Source: Apilactobacillus kunkeei DSM 12361 = ATCC 700308
GTDB lineage: Bacteria; Bacillota; Bacilli; Lactobacillales; Lactobacillaceae
Length of the DNA: 64,000 nucleotides
Assembly: GCF_001281265.1 (NCBI RefSeq)
Contig: NZ_JXDB01000009.1
Coordinates: 186,001 to 250,000, forward strand
Direction of reading: 5' to 3'
Shown here: in pieces, positions 8,436 to 17,624 of the stretch
Position numbering within the stretch: the first letter of the stretch is position 1
How the letters are laid out: the number at the start of each line of letters is the position of its first letter
Translations under genes and position numbers: made by a program
Notes under the pieces: generated by a model
Databases searched by the model: none
What the model saw: the letters and a program-made list of their open reading frames with translations, nothing else
Told to the model about the DNA's origin: nothing

Positions 8436-9344
8436 ATGAGAAAGAAAACTAGATATGTTTTAGCAACATTAACCATGTTTCTTATGGCAACAGTTCTAAC
8501 TGCTTGTAGTAGTTTAACTTCTCCATACAATCCTCATAAGAAGTTAGGTCCTCAAATCAATTACACCATCACTGGTATTGATGCCGGGGCTGGTATTATG
8601 GCTTCTACACAAAATGCGTTAAAGGAATATCCTTTAGCACAAAACAAGTGGCAACTACAAACTAGTTCAACTGCTGCAATGACTTCTACATTAGCTAAAG
8701 CAATTAAGTACAAACAACCAATCGTAGTTACCGGATGGCAACCACATTGGATGTTCAAGAAGTTCCCTCTTAAGTTCCTAAAGGATCCTAAGAATGTTTA
8801 TGGTTCTTCAGAACAAATCCACACAATTGCTAGAAAGGGTCTCGCCAAGGATAATCCTGGTGCTTACAAGATTCTAAAGCAATTCCACTGGACTCCATCT
8901 CAAATGTCAGACGTAATGCTACAAACTAATGCTGGTGTTGACCCTAAGGTCGCTGCTGACAACTTTATCAAGAAGAACCCTAAATTATATCAAGAATGGA
9001 CTAAGGGTGCTGCTAAAGGTAATGGTAAAGCAGTTAAGTTAACTTACGTTGCTTGGGATTCAGAAATCGCATCAACTAATGTGATGGCTGAAGTTCTAAA
9101 CAAGATGGGTTACAAGACAACTATCCAAGCACTAGAAATGCAACCAATGTGGGCATCAATCGCAACTAACGCTGCCGATGCTTCACTATCAGCTTGGTTA
9201 CCTAACACTGCCGGTTTATACTTGAAACAATACAAGGATAAAATCGACGATGTTGGTCCAAACTTGAATGGTGCTAAAGTTGGTTTGGCTGTTCCTAAGT
9301 ACATGAAGAACATCAATTCAATCGAAGATTTAATCAACAAATAA
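8436..9344 (+). CDS. gbuC: Glycine betaine-binding lipoprotein
   Basis: 302 aa, OpuAC/ProX type. A lipoprotein signal ends at LTA-C (Cys24). The mature protein shows family elements such as KLTYVAWDSEIASTNVMAEV and a tryptophan-bearing ligand region (GWQPHWMF) that would cage the quaternary ammonium. It is anchored outside the membrane and presents betaine to GbuAB. AGGAGG lies in the short gap after gbuB. It is the last gene of the operon, followed by a strong terminator. Confidence 0.92.
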   Translation: MRKKTRYVLATLTMFLMATVLTACSSLTSPYNPHKKLGPQINYTITGIDAGAGIMASTQNALKEYPLAQNKWQLQTSSTAAMTSTLAKAIKYKQPIVVTGWQPHWMFKKFPLKFLKDPKNVYGSSEQIHTIARKGLAKDNPGAYKILKQFHWTPSQMSDVMLQTNAGVDPKVAADNFIKKNPKLYQEWTKGAAKGNGKAVKLTYVAWDSEIASTNVMAEVLNKMGYKTTIQALEMQPMWASIATNAADASLSAWLPNTAGLYLKQYKDKIDDVGPNLNGAKVGLAVPKYMKNINSIEDLINK

Positions 9345-9352
9345 TAATAAAG

Positions 9353-9388
9353 AAAAGCTATTCTATTAACTTTAGAATAGCTTTTTTA
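9353..9388 (+). terminator. Terminator of gbuABC
   Basis: Hairpin AAAAGCTATTCTA/TAGAATAGCTTTT with a 7-nt loop and a T-run, 9 bp after the gbuC stop. Confidence 0.9.
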
Positions 9389-9434
9389 TATACTAAGGAT
9401 ATAGCAAAAAAATAAACGTAAATGAGGTGTCAAA

Positions 9435-11357
9435 ATGAGTAATGACAAGATTAACGAATCACTAATCAAAGACGACTTCTATAAATCCGTTAACGGTGAA
9501 TGGGTTAAGAATGCAACCATTCCATCAGATCACTCTTCAACCGGTGGTTTCATGGACCTAGTCGATAATATCGATAAAACTTTAATGAATGACTTTGACG
9601 CCCTACTTGATGGATCAATGCAACCATCAAATGACGATATGCAAGAATTCAAGAAGTTATACGATTTAGCAATGGACTTTGATAAGCGTGAACAAGATGG
9701 TGCCAAACCACTTAAAGCCACCCTTCAAAGAATCGAAGACGTTAAATCATTCGAAGATTTAAACCAGCAACTAGCTGATTGGACTCTATCTGGTTTACCC
9801 CTACCTTTTGGTTTCGGCATTGAAGCAGACATGAAGAACGCCAAGTACAACGCATTATATGCAAGTGGTGCTTCAACCTTCCTACCGGATAAGACTTACT
9901 ATGACAAACAAAACCCGGCTGGTGCCAAACTAATGCCTATTTTCCGTGACATGATGAAAAAACTATTAACCATGGTTGGCTACGACGAACAACAAGCAAA
10001 AAACATCGTCGATGCCGCTGAAGACTTTGATAGAACAATTGCACCACACATCAAATCAGCAGAAGAAAATGCCGATTTCACCAAGATGTACAACCCAATG
10101 AGCTACAGTGACCTAGCTAGCCAAATCGACAAGTTCGATATGGATAACTACGTAACTGGTCTAATAGGCCAAGTCCCTGATCAAGTCATCGTGACTGAAC
10201 CAGACTACTTCAAGGCCTTCAATGAAATCGTCAATGACGATACCTTCGCCAAGATGAAGAACTGGATGATTGTGAAGGTTGTTAAGGGTTCTGCTGGTCT
10301 ACTATCAGAAAAATTCCGTCAAATCGGTGGTACCTTCTCACGTACCCTTTCAGGTAAGAAGGAAGCTACTAAACCTAAGAAAGCTGCTTACTACCTAGCA
10401 TCCGGTTTATTCGACCAAGTCGTTGGTGACTACTACGGTCGTAAGTACTTCGGTGAAAAAGCCAAACAAGATGTCCACGACATGGTCGTTAAGATGATTA
10501 ACGTTTACGAAAAGCGTCTATCACAAAATGACTGGTTGAGTGAAGACACCAAGAAGATGGCTATCACAAAGCTAAACGCCCTAGCTATTCACGTTGGTTA
10601 CCCTGACGCAATCAACCCACTTTACCACCAATTCAAGGTAGTTGGTAGGGAAGATGGCGGTGATTTATACAACAACGTTGAAAACATCGACAAGATTATC
10701 ACTAAGGATAAGTTCAGTAAGTGGAACCAACCAGTAGACAAGAGCATCTGGGACATGAGCGCTAACACTGTTAACGCCTACTACTCACCTCTTGAAAACG
10801 TGATTGTTTTCCCTGCTGCTATTTTACAAGCACCATTCTACAGCCTAGAACAATCATCAAGTCAAAACTTCGGTGGTATCGGTGCCGTTATCGCCCATGA
10901 AATCTCTCATGCGTTTGATAACAACGGTTGTCAATTCGACCAATACGGTAACCTAAACAACTGGTGGACCGAAGATGATCACAAGCACTTCGATGCCTTA
11001 GCCGAAAACATGATTAAGGAATTCGATGGCTTAGATTTCGCCGGTCAAAAGGTTAACGGTAAGTTGACCGTTTCAGAAAACATCGCCGATGCCGGTGGGT
11101 TAAGCTGTGCCCTAGAAGCTGCCAAGGGCGAATCAGACGTGAACCTACGTGACTTCTTCATCAACTGGGCAACTATCTGGCGTACAAAATCAACTGAACA
11201 ATACAAACAATTACTACTATCAATCGATGTGCACGCTCCAACTGAACTAAGAGCACAAGTTCAAGTGAAGAACCTAGAAGACTTCTACAAGACCTTCGAC
11301 GTTAAACCCGGTGATGGAATGTACTTGGATGAAGATAAACGAGTAAATATTTGGTAA
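9435..11357 (+). CDS. pepO: M13 family zinc endopeptidase PepO
   Basis: 640 aa, the usual length for bacterial neprilysin-like PepO. The zinc site HEISH is at 488-492 and the third ligand is in ENIADAGG. The C-terminal NAYYSPLENVIVFPAAILQ segment is typical of M13. No signal peptide is present, so it is cytosolic and cleaves oligopeptides taken up by the cell. The ATG is preceded by GAGGTG. It is a single gene between the gbu terminator and a bidirectional terminator. Confidence 0.95.
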   Translation: MSNDKINESLIKDDFYKSVNGEWVKNATIPSDHSSTGGFMDLVDNIDKTLMNDFDALLDGSMQPSNDDMQEFKKLYDLAMDFDKREQDGAKPLKATLQRIEDVKSFEDLNQQLADWTLSGLPLPFGFGIEADMKNAKYNALYASGASTFLPDKTYYDKQNPAGAKLMPIFRDMMKKLLTMVGYDEQQAKNIVDAAEDFDRTIAPHIKSAEENADFTKMYNPMSYSDLASQIDKFDMDNYVTGLIGQVPDQVIVTEPDYFKAFNEIVNDDTFAKMKNWMIVKVVKGSAGLLSEKFRQIGGTFSRTLSGKKEATKPKKAAYYLASGLFDQVVGDYYGRKYFGEKAKQDVHDMVVKMINVYEKRLSQNDWLSEDTKKMAITKLNALAIHVGYPDAINPLYHQFKVVGREDGGDLYNNVENIDKIITKDKFSKWNQPVDKSIWDMSANTVNAYYSPLENVIVFPAAILQAPFYSLEQSSSQNFGGIGAVIAHEISHAFDNNGCQFDQYGNLNNWWTEDDHKHFDALAENMIKEFDGLDFAGQKVNGKLTVSENIADAGGLSCALEAAKGESDVNLRDFFINWATIWRTKSTEQYKQLLLSIDVHAPTELRAQVQVKNLEDFYKTFDVKPGDGMYLDEDKRVNIW

Positions 11358-11359
11358 TA

Positions 11360-11396
11360 AAAAAAGACCTGACAAACGTCAGGCCTTTTTATTTTT
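11360..11396. terminator. Bidirectional terminator between pepO and the MFS gene
   Basis: GACCTGAC/GTCAGGCC stem with T-runs on both sides. It serves the convergent genes pepO and the MFS exporter. Confidence 0.9.
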
Positions 11397-11399
11397 GTT

Positions 11400-12800
11400 T
11401 TATTTCTTAGTGTTCTTAAGCATTAATGCCATTGCTAAACCGAATAGTTCGATTACAAAGAAAGTTATAAATACAACATGGAAACCACCCATTTGGGCAA
11501 TTGCATGGCTCATTCCCTTAGCAATGTTGTTGTTCATCACGTTAGATAAAATCAAGGTAGCAACCAAGACACCAGTTGATCCAAGAATTTGTCTAAATGT
11601 TGAGATAACCGCAGTACCATCTGAAATTAAATCCTTTGGTAATGAGTTAGCACCCATTGTAACGGCTGGCATCATCACAAAGGCGTTTCCACCTTCAATG
11701 ATTGCAGCAATTACCATCATTGGAACTAGACCCAATGTGGCACCAGTGATGCTCAATACTAACCATCCAGCTAGAATCATGAACATCCCTGTTAACATGG
11801 TTGATTTGAAACCAATCTTATCTGCTAACTTACCAGTTAATGGGTTTAATAAACTCAATACAATGGCACCAGGAGCTAATGCTAAACCAGAAACGGTCTT
11901 GCTTACTCCCAATACGTCTTGGTAGTAAAGAGGGAAAATGATTGTCACAACAATCAAGGCAATGTATGAAGCACCAGTTAAACCAACTGATAGGTCGTAG
12001 TTAAAGTCCTTCAATACTCTCAATTGTAGTAGTGGTTGATCCATCTTGAATTGACGAATTGCAAACATCGCAACCATTAAGATACTTACAACTAAGATGA
12101 TAACGGCTTCTGTTAAATCAATATTGGTCTTACCAATCATGTTAACCACGTATAGAATACCAATCAACCCGACTGATAGGATGACTGATGGGAAGTCTAG
12201 GTGACTTTCCTTTTGTGGCATTACGTTCTTAATGGCGAATAGTGAAATTACAAATAGAACTGAAATGATAACGGCAAAGACGATGAATAATCCACGCCAA
12301 GCTGAGAAGTGTAGAACAATTGCCGAAAGAATTGGACCACAAGCAAGTGCTGAACCCATGATTAGACCAGCAAATCCCATGGTAGTCCCCCTTTTTTCTT
12401 CCGGTGTAATGTATAACAACACTGATTGGTATGATGGGAATAAAATACCAACAGCGATTGCTTCCATTGCACGACCTAACATCATTACTGGAAAGTTAGG
12501 TGCAATTACCACAATTAAAGTTCCAATATCAAAAATTGCTAAAATTAATAAGAATAATTGTTTAAACTTAACATTGTTAAGTAACCATGGACTAACTGGC
12601 ATCATGACACACATGATTAGCATGAATCCAGTAGTTAACCATTGAACCGTCGAAGCATCAATTCCAAATGAGCTCATTAACGTAGGATAAGCAGTTGAAA
12701 TTGATGATTGGCTCATTGACATTGTAAAACTACCTAAAAGTAAGACAATGACGAACAAAAAACGATTGTAGGGCTTACCACTTAAATCGTAATTCTTCAA
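11400..12800 (-). CDS. MFS drug exporter, DHA2 (EmrB/QacA) family
   Basis: About 466 aa with roughly 14 predicted membrane spans. It has the DHA2 motifs QWLTTGFMLIMCVMMPV near the N-terminus and GPILSAIVLHFSAWRGLF (motif C-like region) in span 5. It is a proton-coupled exporter of unknown substrate. An ATG three codons upstream (12809) directly abuts TAGGAG with no spacer. The TTG at 12800 has that site at 9 bp and is preferred here. It is a single gene with no regulator alongside. Confidence 0.88.
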   Translation of the reverse strand: MKNYDLSGKPYNRFLFVIVLLLGSFTMSMSQSSISTAYPTLMSSFGIDASTVQWLTTGFMLIMCVMMPVSPWLLNNVKFKQLFLLILAIFDIGTLIVVIAPNFPVMMLGRAMEAIAVGILFPSYQSVLLYITPEEKRGTTMGFAGLIMGSALACGPILSAIVLHFSAWRGLFIVFAVIISVLFVISLFAIKNVMPQKESHLDFPSVILSVGLIGILYVVNMIGKTNIDLTEAVIILVVSILMVAMFAIRQFKMDQPLLQLRVLKDFNYDLSVGLTGASYIALIVVTIIFPLYYQDVLGVSKTVSGLALAPGAIVLSLLNPLTGKLADKIGFKSTMLTGMFMILAGWLVLSITGATLGLVPMMVIAAIIEGGNAFVMMPAVTMGANSLPKDLISDGTAVISTFRQILGSTGVLVATLILSNVMNNNIAKGMSHAIAQMGGFHVVFITFFVIELFGLAMALMLKNTKK

Positions 12801-12890
12801 AACCTTCATCTCCTAATTTAGAATGATTATAAATTAATACTTTTTCTATTTTATCGATTTAGGTTTCATAAGTAAACTATTTTGCTTTAC

Positions 12891-13766
12891 TTAATTTTCA
12901 TCGAACAAGAACCTAGCAATGATGTGATCAACAAAAATGTTATGGTGCAAACGACTATGTTGACCATTTACCCCATTGACCGGAATCTCTTCATAGTTCT
13001 TAACACGTTTTCCAATCAAATACTTCAATGACTTAGCTGAAGAAACTGAAACAACTCCATCTGAATCTTGTTTTGAATTATCATTTCCATAAATATTCAA
13101 TACGGAAACATCCTTAGGAAAGTTCTTACAGTCATTTAATAGTGTTTGATATGATGGGAACCACTTATTTGATTCTGAGTAAATCATTGGTTTACCTTGT
13201 GAATCAACATAATTATCTGTCCCCATACTACTTAGTTTGATAACACCATCATATGGTCCGGCAATTGAAATAAACTTCTGTAGTTTTGGCATATCTTCAT
13301 CTTTATCGTACTTAGCAGCTGTATCTAAGATGGTAACGGCTCCAGCAGAGTGCCCAACGGCATTGTAGTACTTAAATCCATAGTGATCTCTTAGTCTCAA
13401 TAGGATTTCGTGTAGCCAGCTAACTTGTTTATCAACTGGTGTGAACTTCTTTTGGAAAATAACTTGAATAATTGGCTTTCTGGTATTTAATTGAAGTTTT
13501 CCTTTGTAATCAATTTTTCCTTCCTTATCCACTAGAATGACTAATGAACGGTTACCTCCATCACGTGATGCAATTGTTGCCAAGTGATTGGTAGATCTTC
13601 TAGATCCACCCAATCCGTGGACATACAATGTTGGTGTATTTTGACCACCTCTAGATGATCGAGACATTAATAGGTTGTCACTTCTAATCGCAAAGAAGAC
13701 TGCGAAAAACGCAACAATCAATGTCACAATAATCAAAATAATATTGGTCTTAGCTGTTTTACTCAA
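12891..13766 (-). CDS. Membrane-anchored alpha/beta hydrolase (DUF915 type)
   Basis: 291 aa. The N-terminal signal anchor (about 5-28) is followed by an alpha/beta hydrolase fold. The oxyanion segment is YVHGLGGSRRST, the nucleophile elbow GHSAGAV, and a C-terminal His lies in HSRLHHNIFVDH. This matches the DUF915 cell-surface hydrolases of lactobacilli, and the substrate is unknown. A longer frame begins at ATG 13802 but lacks a ribosome site. TTG at 13766 follows GAGAGGGGA at good spacing and places the hydrophobic anchor at the very N-terminus, so it is chosen. Confidence 0.85.
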   Translation of the reverse strand: MSKTAKTNIILIIVTLIVAFFAVFFAIRSDNLLMSRSSRGGQNTPTLYVHGLGGSRRSTNHLATIASRDGGNRSLVILVDKEGKIDYKGKLQLNTRKPIIQVIFQKKFTPVDKQVSWLHEILLRLRDHYGFKYYNAVGHSAGAVTILDTAAKYDKDEDMPKLQKFISIAGPYDGVIKLSSMGTDNYVDSQGKPMIYSESNKWFPSYQTLLNDCKNFPKDVSVLNIYGNDNSKQDSDGVVSVSSAKSLKYLIGKRVKNYEEIPVNGVNGQHSRLHHNIFVDHIIARFLFDEN

Positions 13767-13917
13767 GATGATTCCCCTCTCTTTTCTTCTACTCTCTATC
13801 ATACTAGAAAATCACGAAATTTACATCCATAATTATGTGCATTAATTAGCCAAATCTAGTAATTTGTAGTAGATTATAGGTACAGACTAAATATGAACGA
13901 ATAAAGGAGAATTTATT

Positions 13918-14712
13918 TTGATTACACTTAAATCACCACGCGAAATCGAAATGATGGCCAAATCGGGTGAAGTCTTAGCTGGCGTTCACCTTGGCTTACG
14001 TGACATGATCAAACCAGGTCTAGACACTTGGGAAATCGAAGAATTTGCAGACAAATACATTAAAGAACATGGTGCCAAAGCATCAGAAAAAGGATTTGAA
14101 GGCTACAAGTTTGCTACTTGTGTTTCAGTTAACGACGAAGTAGCTCACGGAATTCCACGTAAGGGTCTAAAGCTTAAAGATGGTGACATTGTTAAGGTTG
14201 ATATGACCGTTAATAAGGATGGTTTTGAAAGTGATTCTTGCTGGACTTATGCAGTTGGAAATATTTCAGAAGAAGACCAAAAGCTAATGGATGTATGTAA
14301 GGAAGCTTTATACCGCGGAATCGACCAAGCCGTCGTTGGTAACCGTTTAGGTGACATTGGTTTTGCTTGCCAAGACTTCATCGAAAACCAAAACCACATG
14401 GGTGACGTTCGTGAACTAATCGGTCATGGAATTCAACCTACTATGCACGAACAACCAAACGTTCCTGCATACGGTGAACCTGGTAAGGGCCTACGTCTAA
14501 AGGAAGGTATGACCATTACCATTGAACCAATGGTTAACTTAGGAACCTGGGAAATCACTGACAGATACGATGCTAAGGACGACTGGACTTACTACGTATC
14601 ATCAGATGGTACTAACTCGGCTCAATACGAACACACCATTGCCATTACTAAAGATGGTCCAAAGATTTTAACCTCACAAGGCGATGAAATAGACGAAAAA
14701 TACAAACTATAA
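13918..14712 (+). CDS. map: Methionine aminopeptidase, type I
   Basis: 264 aa. The metal ligands follow the MetAP order: Asp in VDMTVNKDG, Asp in ESDSCWTY, His in IGHGIQPTMH, Glu in TIEPMVN and Glu in QYEHTIAI. It removes the initiator Met from nascent proteins in the cytosol. The start is TTG (13918), with AAAGGAGA 8 bp upstream. There is no in-frame ATG nearby that would keep the conserved KSPREIEMM segment. It is a single gene, followed by a bidirectional terminator. Confidence 0.93.
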   Translation: MITLKSPREIEMMAKSGEVLAGVHLGLRDMIKPGLDTWEIEEFADKYIKEHGAKASEKGFEGYKFATCVSVNDEVAHGIPRKGLKLKDGDIVKVDMTVNKDGFESDSCWTYAVGNISEEDQKLMDVCKEALYRGIDQAVVGNRLGDIGFACQDFIENQNHMGDVRELIGHGIQPTMHEQPNVPAYGEPGKGLRLKEGMTITIEPMVNLGTWEITDRYDAKDDWTYYVSSDGTNSAQYEHTIAITKDGPKILTSQGDEIDEKYKL

Positions 14713-14720
14713 TAAATAAA

Positions 14721-14757
14721 AAAGCCTCGTAAGATAATTCTTACGGGGCCTTTTTAT
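14721..14757. terminator. Bidirectional terminator between map and the dehydrogenase gene
   Basis: Stem GCCTCGTAAGA/TCTTACGGGGC type (with G-T pairs) flanked by A- and T-runs, between convergent genes. Confidence 0.88.
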
Positions 14758-14766
14758 TTGGTTGAT

Positions 14767-15705
14767 TTAGTCCAAACAGTTAACGCAGTGTTCAGGCTTT
14801 TCACCGTTTAACACGTGGTTTACTTCACTACTTGCCATGTTAGAAATCTTAGTAAATGATTCTACTGAGAATCCTGAATTATGTGGTGTCATGAAGACGT
14901 TTGGTAACTTTCTTAGTTCACTGTCCATTGGAAGTGGTTCTTTTTCGAACACGTCTAGACCTGCTCCGGCAATTTCACCAGACTTCAAGGCTTCGATCAT
15001 GTCTTGTTCATTAATCACTGCACCTCTAGCGAAGTTAACGATAAATGCTGAATTCTTCATCATCTTGAATGTTTCCTTATTAACAGAACCAATAGTTCCC
15101 TTCACTGCTGGTAGATGTAGTGAGACGAAATCAGAACGTTTGAATAATTCATCCCATTCAACGAATTCACCATATTCTGAAGTCTTAGGACTTCTGTTCC
15201 AGATTAGTGTATTAACTCCGAAACCTGAAAGCATCTTGGCAGCTTGTTGACCAATGTTTCCATAACCAACAATTCCAATTGTTTTACCCTTAATATCATG
15301 TGATGGATGATGGAATGCGTATGAATCATCACCTTCATGCATTTTTTGAGAAACTGTGTATAGATTCTTAGATAAAATTAAGATATCTGTAACGGCACAT
15401 TCAGCAACTGCTACTTCATTTCCACCTGGTGTATTGGTAACGTAAATTCCTCGTTCTTTACAGTGGTTTAAATCAACATTATCGTATCCCACACCAAAAC
15501 GCGCAATCACCTTTAGATTGGGCATTTGGTCGATAGTTTCATTGCTCAATGGAGTCGCATTAAGCACCATGCCATCTGCATCTTTATGTTGAAGTAGTGT
15601 TTCTGCATATTGATCTTCTAATTCCACTACTTCAAAACCATAATCCCTAAGTGGTTCACCTAAATAATGAGCGAATTCTTTAGGAATAATTACTTTTTTA
15701 TCCAT
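14767..15705 (-). CDS. D-2-hydroxyacid dehydrogenase (PGDH-like)
   Basis: 312 aa. The Rossmann motif is GIVGYGNIGQQ (about residue 145). The catalytic triad is Arg in NFARGAV, Glu in EKEPLP and His in TPHNSG. It is of the phosphoglycerate/hydroxypyruvate dehydrogenase type and reduces 2-keto acids with NAD(P)H. The exact substrate is uncertain, and no serB or serC neighbour supports serine synthesis. An ATG 45 bp upstream also opens the frame, but the ATG at 15705 has AGGAG at a usable distance and matches the usual N-terminus. Confidence 0.88.
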   Translation of the reverse strand: MDKKVIIPKEFAHYLGEPLRDYGFEVVELEDQYAETLLQHKDADGMVLNATPLSNETIDQMPNLKVIARFGVGYDNVDLNHCKERGIYVTNTPGGNEVAVAECAVTDILILSKNLYTVSQKMHEGDDSYAFHHPSHDIKGKTIGIVGYGNIGQQAAKMLSGFGVNTLIWNRSPKTSEYGEFVEWDELFKRSDFVSLHLPAVKGTIGSVNKETFKMMKNSAFIVNFARGAVINEQDMIEALKSGEIAGAGLDVFEKEPLPMDSELRKLPNVFMTPHNSGFSVESFTKISNMASSEVNHVLNGEKPEHCVNCLD

Positions 15706-15750
15706 TTTCTCTTCAACTCCTAATTTTTTATAACATATAAATACTATCAC

Positions 15751-15790
15751 AAAAAAACCACTACATGGACTTTTATATCCATATAGTGGC
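15751..15790 (-). terminator. Terminator of the BCCT carrier gene
   Basis: Minus-strand stem CCACTATATGGA/TCCATGTAGTGG (one mismatch) followed by seven T. Confidence 0.88.
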
Positions 15791-15801
15791 TTTCAATTAT
15801 T

Positions 15802-17427
15802 CTAATGTTTATTAATTGTATTTTTTGGCCATAAGATTAATTTACCTTTAATGGCATTTTTTCGTTCAACAGTAACTGGTTTCTTCCCACGACGTGGTGT
15901 CCATCTAGGGTTTCTAATTACCGTAGGATCATTTTTAATCATCTTGAAGACTGACATAATGATTAAGATGCAAACGAACATCAATGGGAAACCTGCTAGG
16001 GTACAGAACGTTTGAACTGTCTCAAATCCCCCAACGACAACTAAACTGAATGAGAATAGGATAAATACAACTACCCAAGTCATTCTGTTAACACGGCTAG
16101 GTTCTTTACCAGGACCAAGTGGCAAACTGGTAAATGAAGAAAGCACGAATGCTGACGACGAAATTGTCGTTGCTAAGAAGATGAAACAGGAAATAAAGTA
16201 AAATGCAAACATGACATATTTCATTGGTAAAGTTCCAAGAACAGCTGAAATAACAGCGGCCTGACCTTGCGTATTTAAAATATGTGTTAAATTCAATGTA
16301 CCTGTCTTTTGTAGCCATAGTGAGTAACCACCAAAGACAGCATAAAAACTCATGCATCCCAATGCACCATAGGTCAGCATCCCCATGACGATTTGTCTGA
16401 TTGTGCGCCCCTTGGAAATCTTAGCAATGAATAGTCCCATAAATGGCATGTATGAAAGCCACCAGCCCCAATAGAAAATGGTTTCTTGTTGAGCAATTCC
16501 AGGACGACCGTTTGGCACGGTATTCATACTCATTGGAATGAATTTTTGAATCAATAATCCGACACTGTTTGTTTCTGAATTTAGAATGTATACAGTTGGA
16601 CCAACTAGCAAGACAATTGCTAGAAAAATAATGGCGGTCCAGATGTGGGCATTACTTAATTTATCAATTCCACCATTTAGTCCCTTAAAGACGGTGAGTG
16701 CAAAGATAATGAATAATACCAAGAATAATCCTAGTTTCATATTTAGGTTGTCAGGAATTCCGGTTAAAGAACTTAGGACTTTAGAAATGATTGGGATTTC
16801 CAAACCTACGGAGGCTCCTACCCCTCCCATGATTCCAAATACTACTAATAGGTTGACGATTTTTCTGGCAATGTTTTGCCAGAGTTTTTCACCATCTAAA
16901 ATGGTAATCGCATCACTTAGAGATTGTATTTTGCGTTTCTTGTTATACATCATATAACCAATAGCAATCGTGGGTGCCGCAAACATCAACCAAGCCATTG
17001 GACCCCAATCATATTGACCATACATGTGAGCTAAGTTGTAAGCAGTCACTGAGTATGGTTTTACAGATCCTTCTGGATGTTGAACATATCTCAATGGGTC
17101 AACCATACTAAGCATTAAGATACTTGCATCGATGGCGGTCGCAAAGACCATTGAACCCCACTGGAAGTTCTTGTACACCGGCTTATCCGTAGGTTCCCCC
17201 AAACGAATATTGCCATACTTTGATAACATCAAATATACAAAAAACAAGAAATTGATGATGTAAATCCACATGTACCCCCAACCCATATTGCTGGTTACCC
17301 AGTTCAATACGCTGTTTAGAAGTCCTTGCAGTGAAGAACCACCAATTATCAAAAATACTGAAACCCCTAAAAATAATACGACAGTAGGAATAAAGACGAG
17401 CTTGTCGATATTTTTACTTTTAAAAAT
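15802..17427 (-). CDS. BCCT family betaine/carnitine/choline transporter, probable ATT start
   Basis: 541 aa when read from 17427. It is a 12-span BCCT carrier with the conserved SKYGNIRLG, the substrate-box region FYWGWWLSYMPFMGLFIAKI, and a C-terminal basic tail. It takes up osmoprotectants with Na+ or H+. The first canonical start in frame (TTG 17352) would remove transmembrane segment 1 and has no ribosome site. Upstream of it the same frame continues with KNIDKLVFIPTVVLFLGVSV, which resembles the normal BCCT N-terminus. It runs back to ATT (17425-17427), 6 bp after AGAGGAGG. No ATG, GTG or TTG lies between that site and 17352. Confidence 0.85.
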   Translation of the reverse strand: MFKSKNIDKLVFIPTVVLFLGVSVFLIIGGSSLQGLLNSVLNWVTSNMGWGYMWIYIINFLFFVYLMLSKYGNIRLGEPTDKPVYKNFQWGSMVFATAIDASILMLSMVDPLRYVQHPEGSVKPYSVTAYNLAHMYGQYDWGPMAWLMFAAPTIAIGYMMYNKKRKIQSLSDAITILDGEKLWQNIARKIVNLLVVFGIMGGVGASVGLEIPIISKVLSSLTGIPDNLNMKLGLFLVLFIIFALTVFKGLNGGIDKLSNAHIWTAIIFLAIVLLVGPTVYILNSETNSVGLLIQKFIPMSMNTVPNGRPGIAQQETIFYWGWWLSYMPFMGLFIAKISKGRTIRQIVMGMLTYGALGCMSFYAVFGGYSLWLQKTGTLNLTHILNTQGQAAVISAVLGTLPMKYVMFAFYFISCFIFLATTISSSAFVLSSFTSLPLGPGKEPSRVNRMTWVVVFILFSFSLVVVGGFETVQTFCTLAGFPLMFVCILIIMSVFKMIKNDPTVIRNPRWTPRRGKKPVTVERKNAIKGKLILWPKNTINKH

Positions 17428-17452
17428 AATAATCCTCCTCTGAGATTAAACA

Positions 17453-17511
17453 CAAAAAGCTGCACAAATAAGTGATTCGTATATAACGAATGACCATCTG
17501 CACAGCTTTTC
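17453..17511 (-). promoter_or_regulatory. Terminator-like hairpin in the BCCT 5' leader (possible attenuator)
   Basis: On the minus strand AAAAGCTG and CAGCTTTT form an outer stem ending in TTTTTG. An inner ATTCGT/ACGAAT hairpin (17475-17491) lies inside it. It sits between the BCCT promoter and its ribosome site. An AATTCGAATT palindrome upstream (17529-17538) can pair with either inner arm. It could be an attenuator, a riboswitch expression platform, or the terminator of the upstream acetyltransferase gene. Confidence 0.55.
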
Positions 17512-17557
17512 TAAGGTTATACAAATTAAATTCGAATTATTTTTGCATTTCAATTAT

Positions 17558-17585
17558 ATTATACACAAATAACAATTTATGTAAA
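17558..17585 (-). promoter_or_regulatory. Promoter of the BCCT carrier gene
   Basis: Minus-strand TTTACA (17580-17585), 16 bp, TATAAT (17558-17563). A GC-rich GCCGCACGGGC segment lies just upstream of the -35. The implied 5' leader is about 120 nt. Confidence 0.75.
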
Positions 17586-17624
17586 ATGTGGCCGCACGGG
17601 CGTTTGAAAAGCATATTTTAATTC

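Noticed and set aside
11395-11925. 176-codon open frame on the plus strand inside the MFS exporter gene
   Set aside because: It is antisense to a clear 14-span transporter, has no ribosome site, and its hydrophobic pattern mirrors the real gene's codons.
17417-17500. 26-codon frame in the BCCT leader overlapping the ribosome site, as a possible frameshift source for the BCCT N-terminus
   Set aside because: It has no ribosome site and no recognisable slippery heptamer. An ATT start or a sequencing error explains the data more simply.
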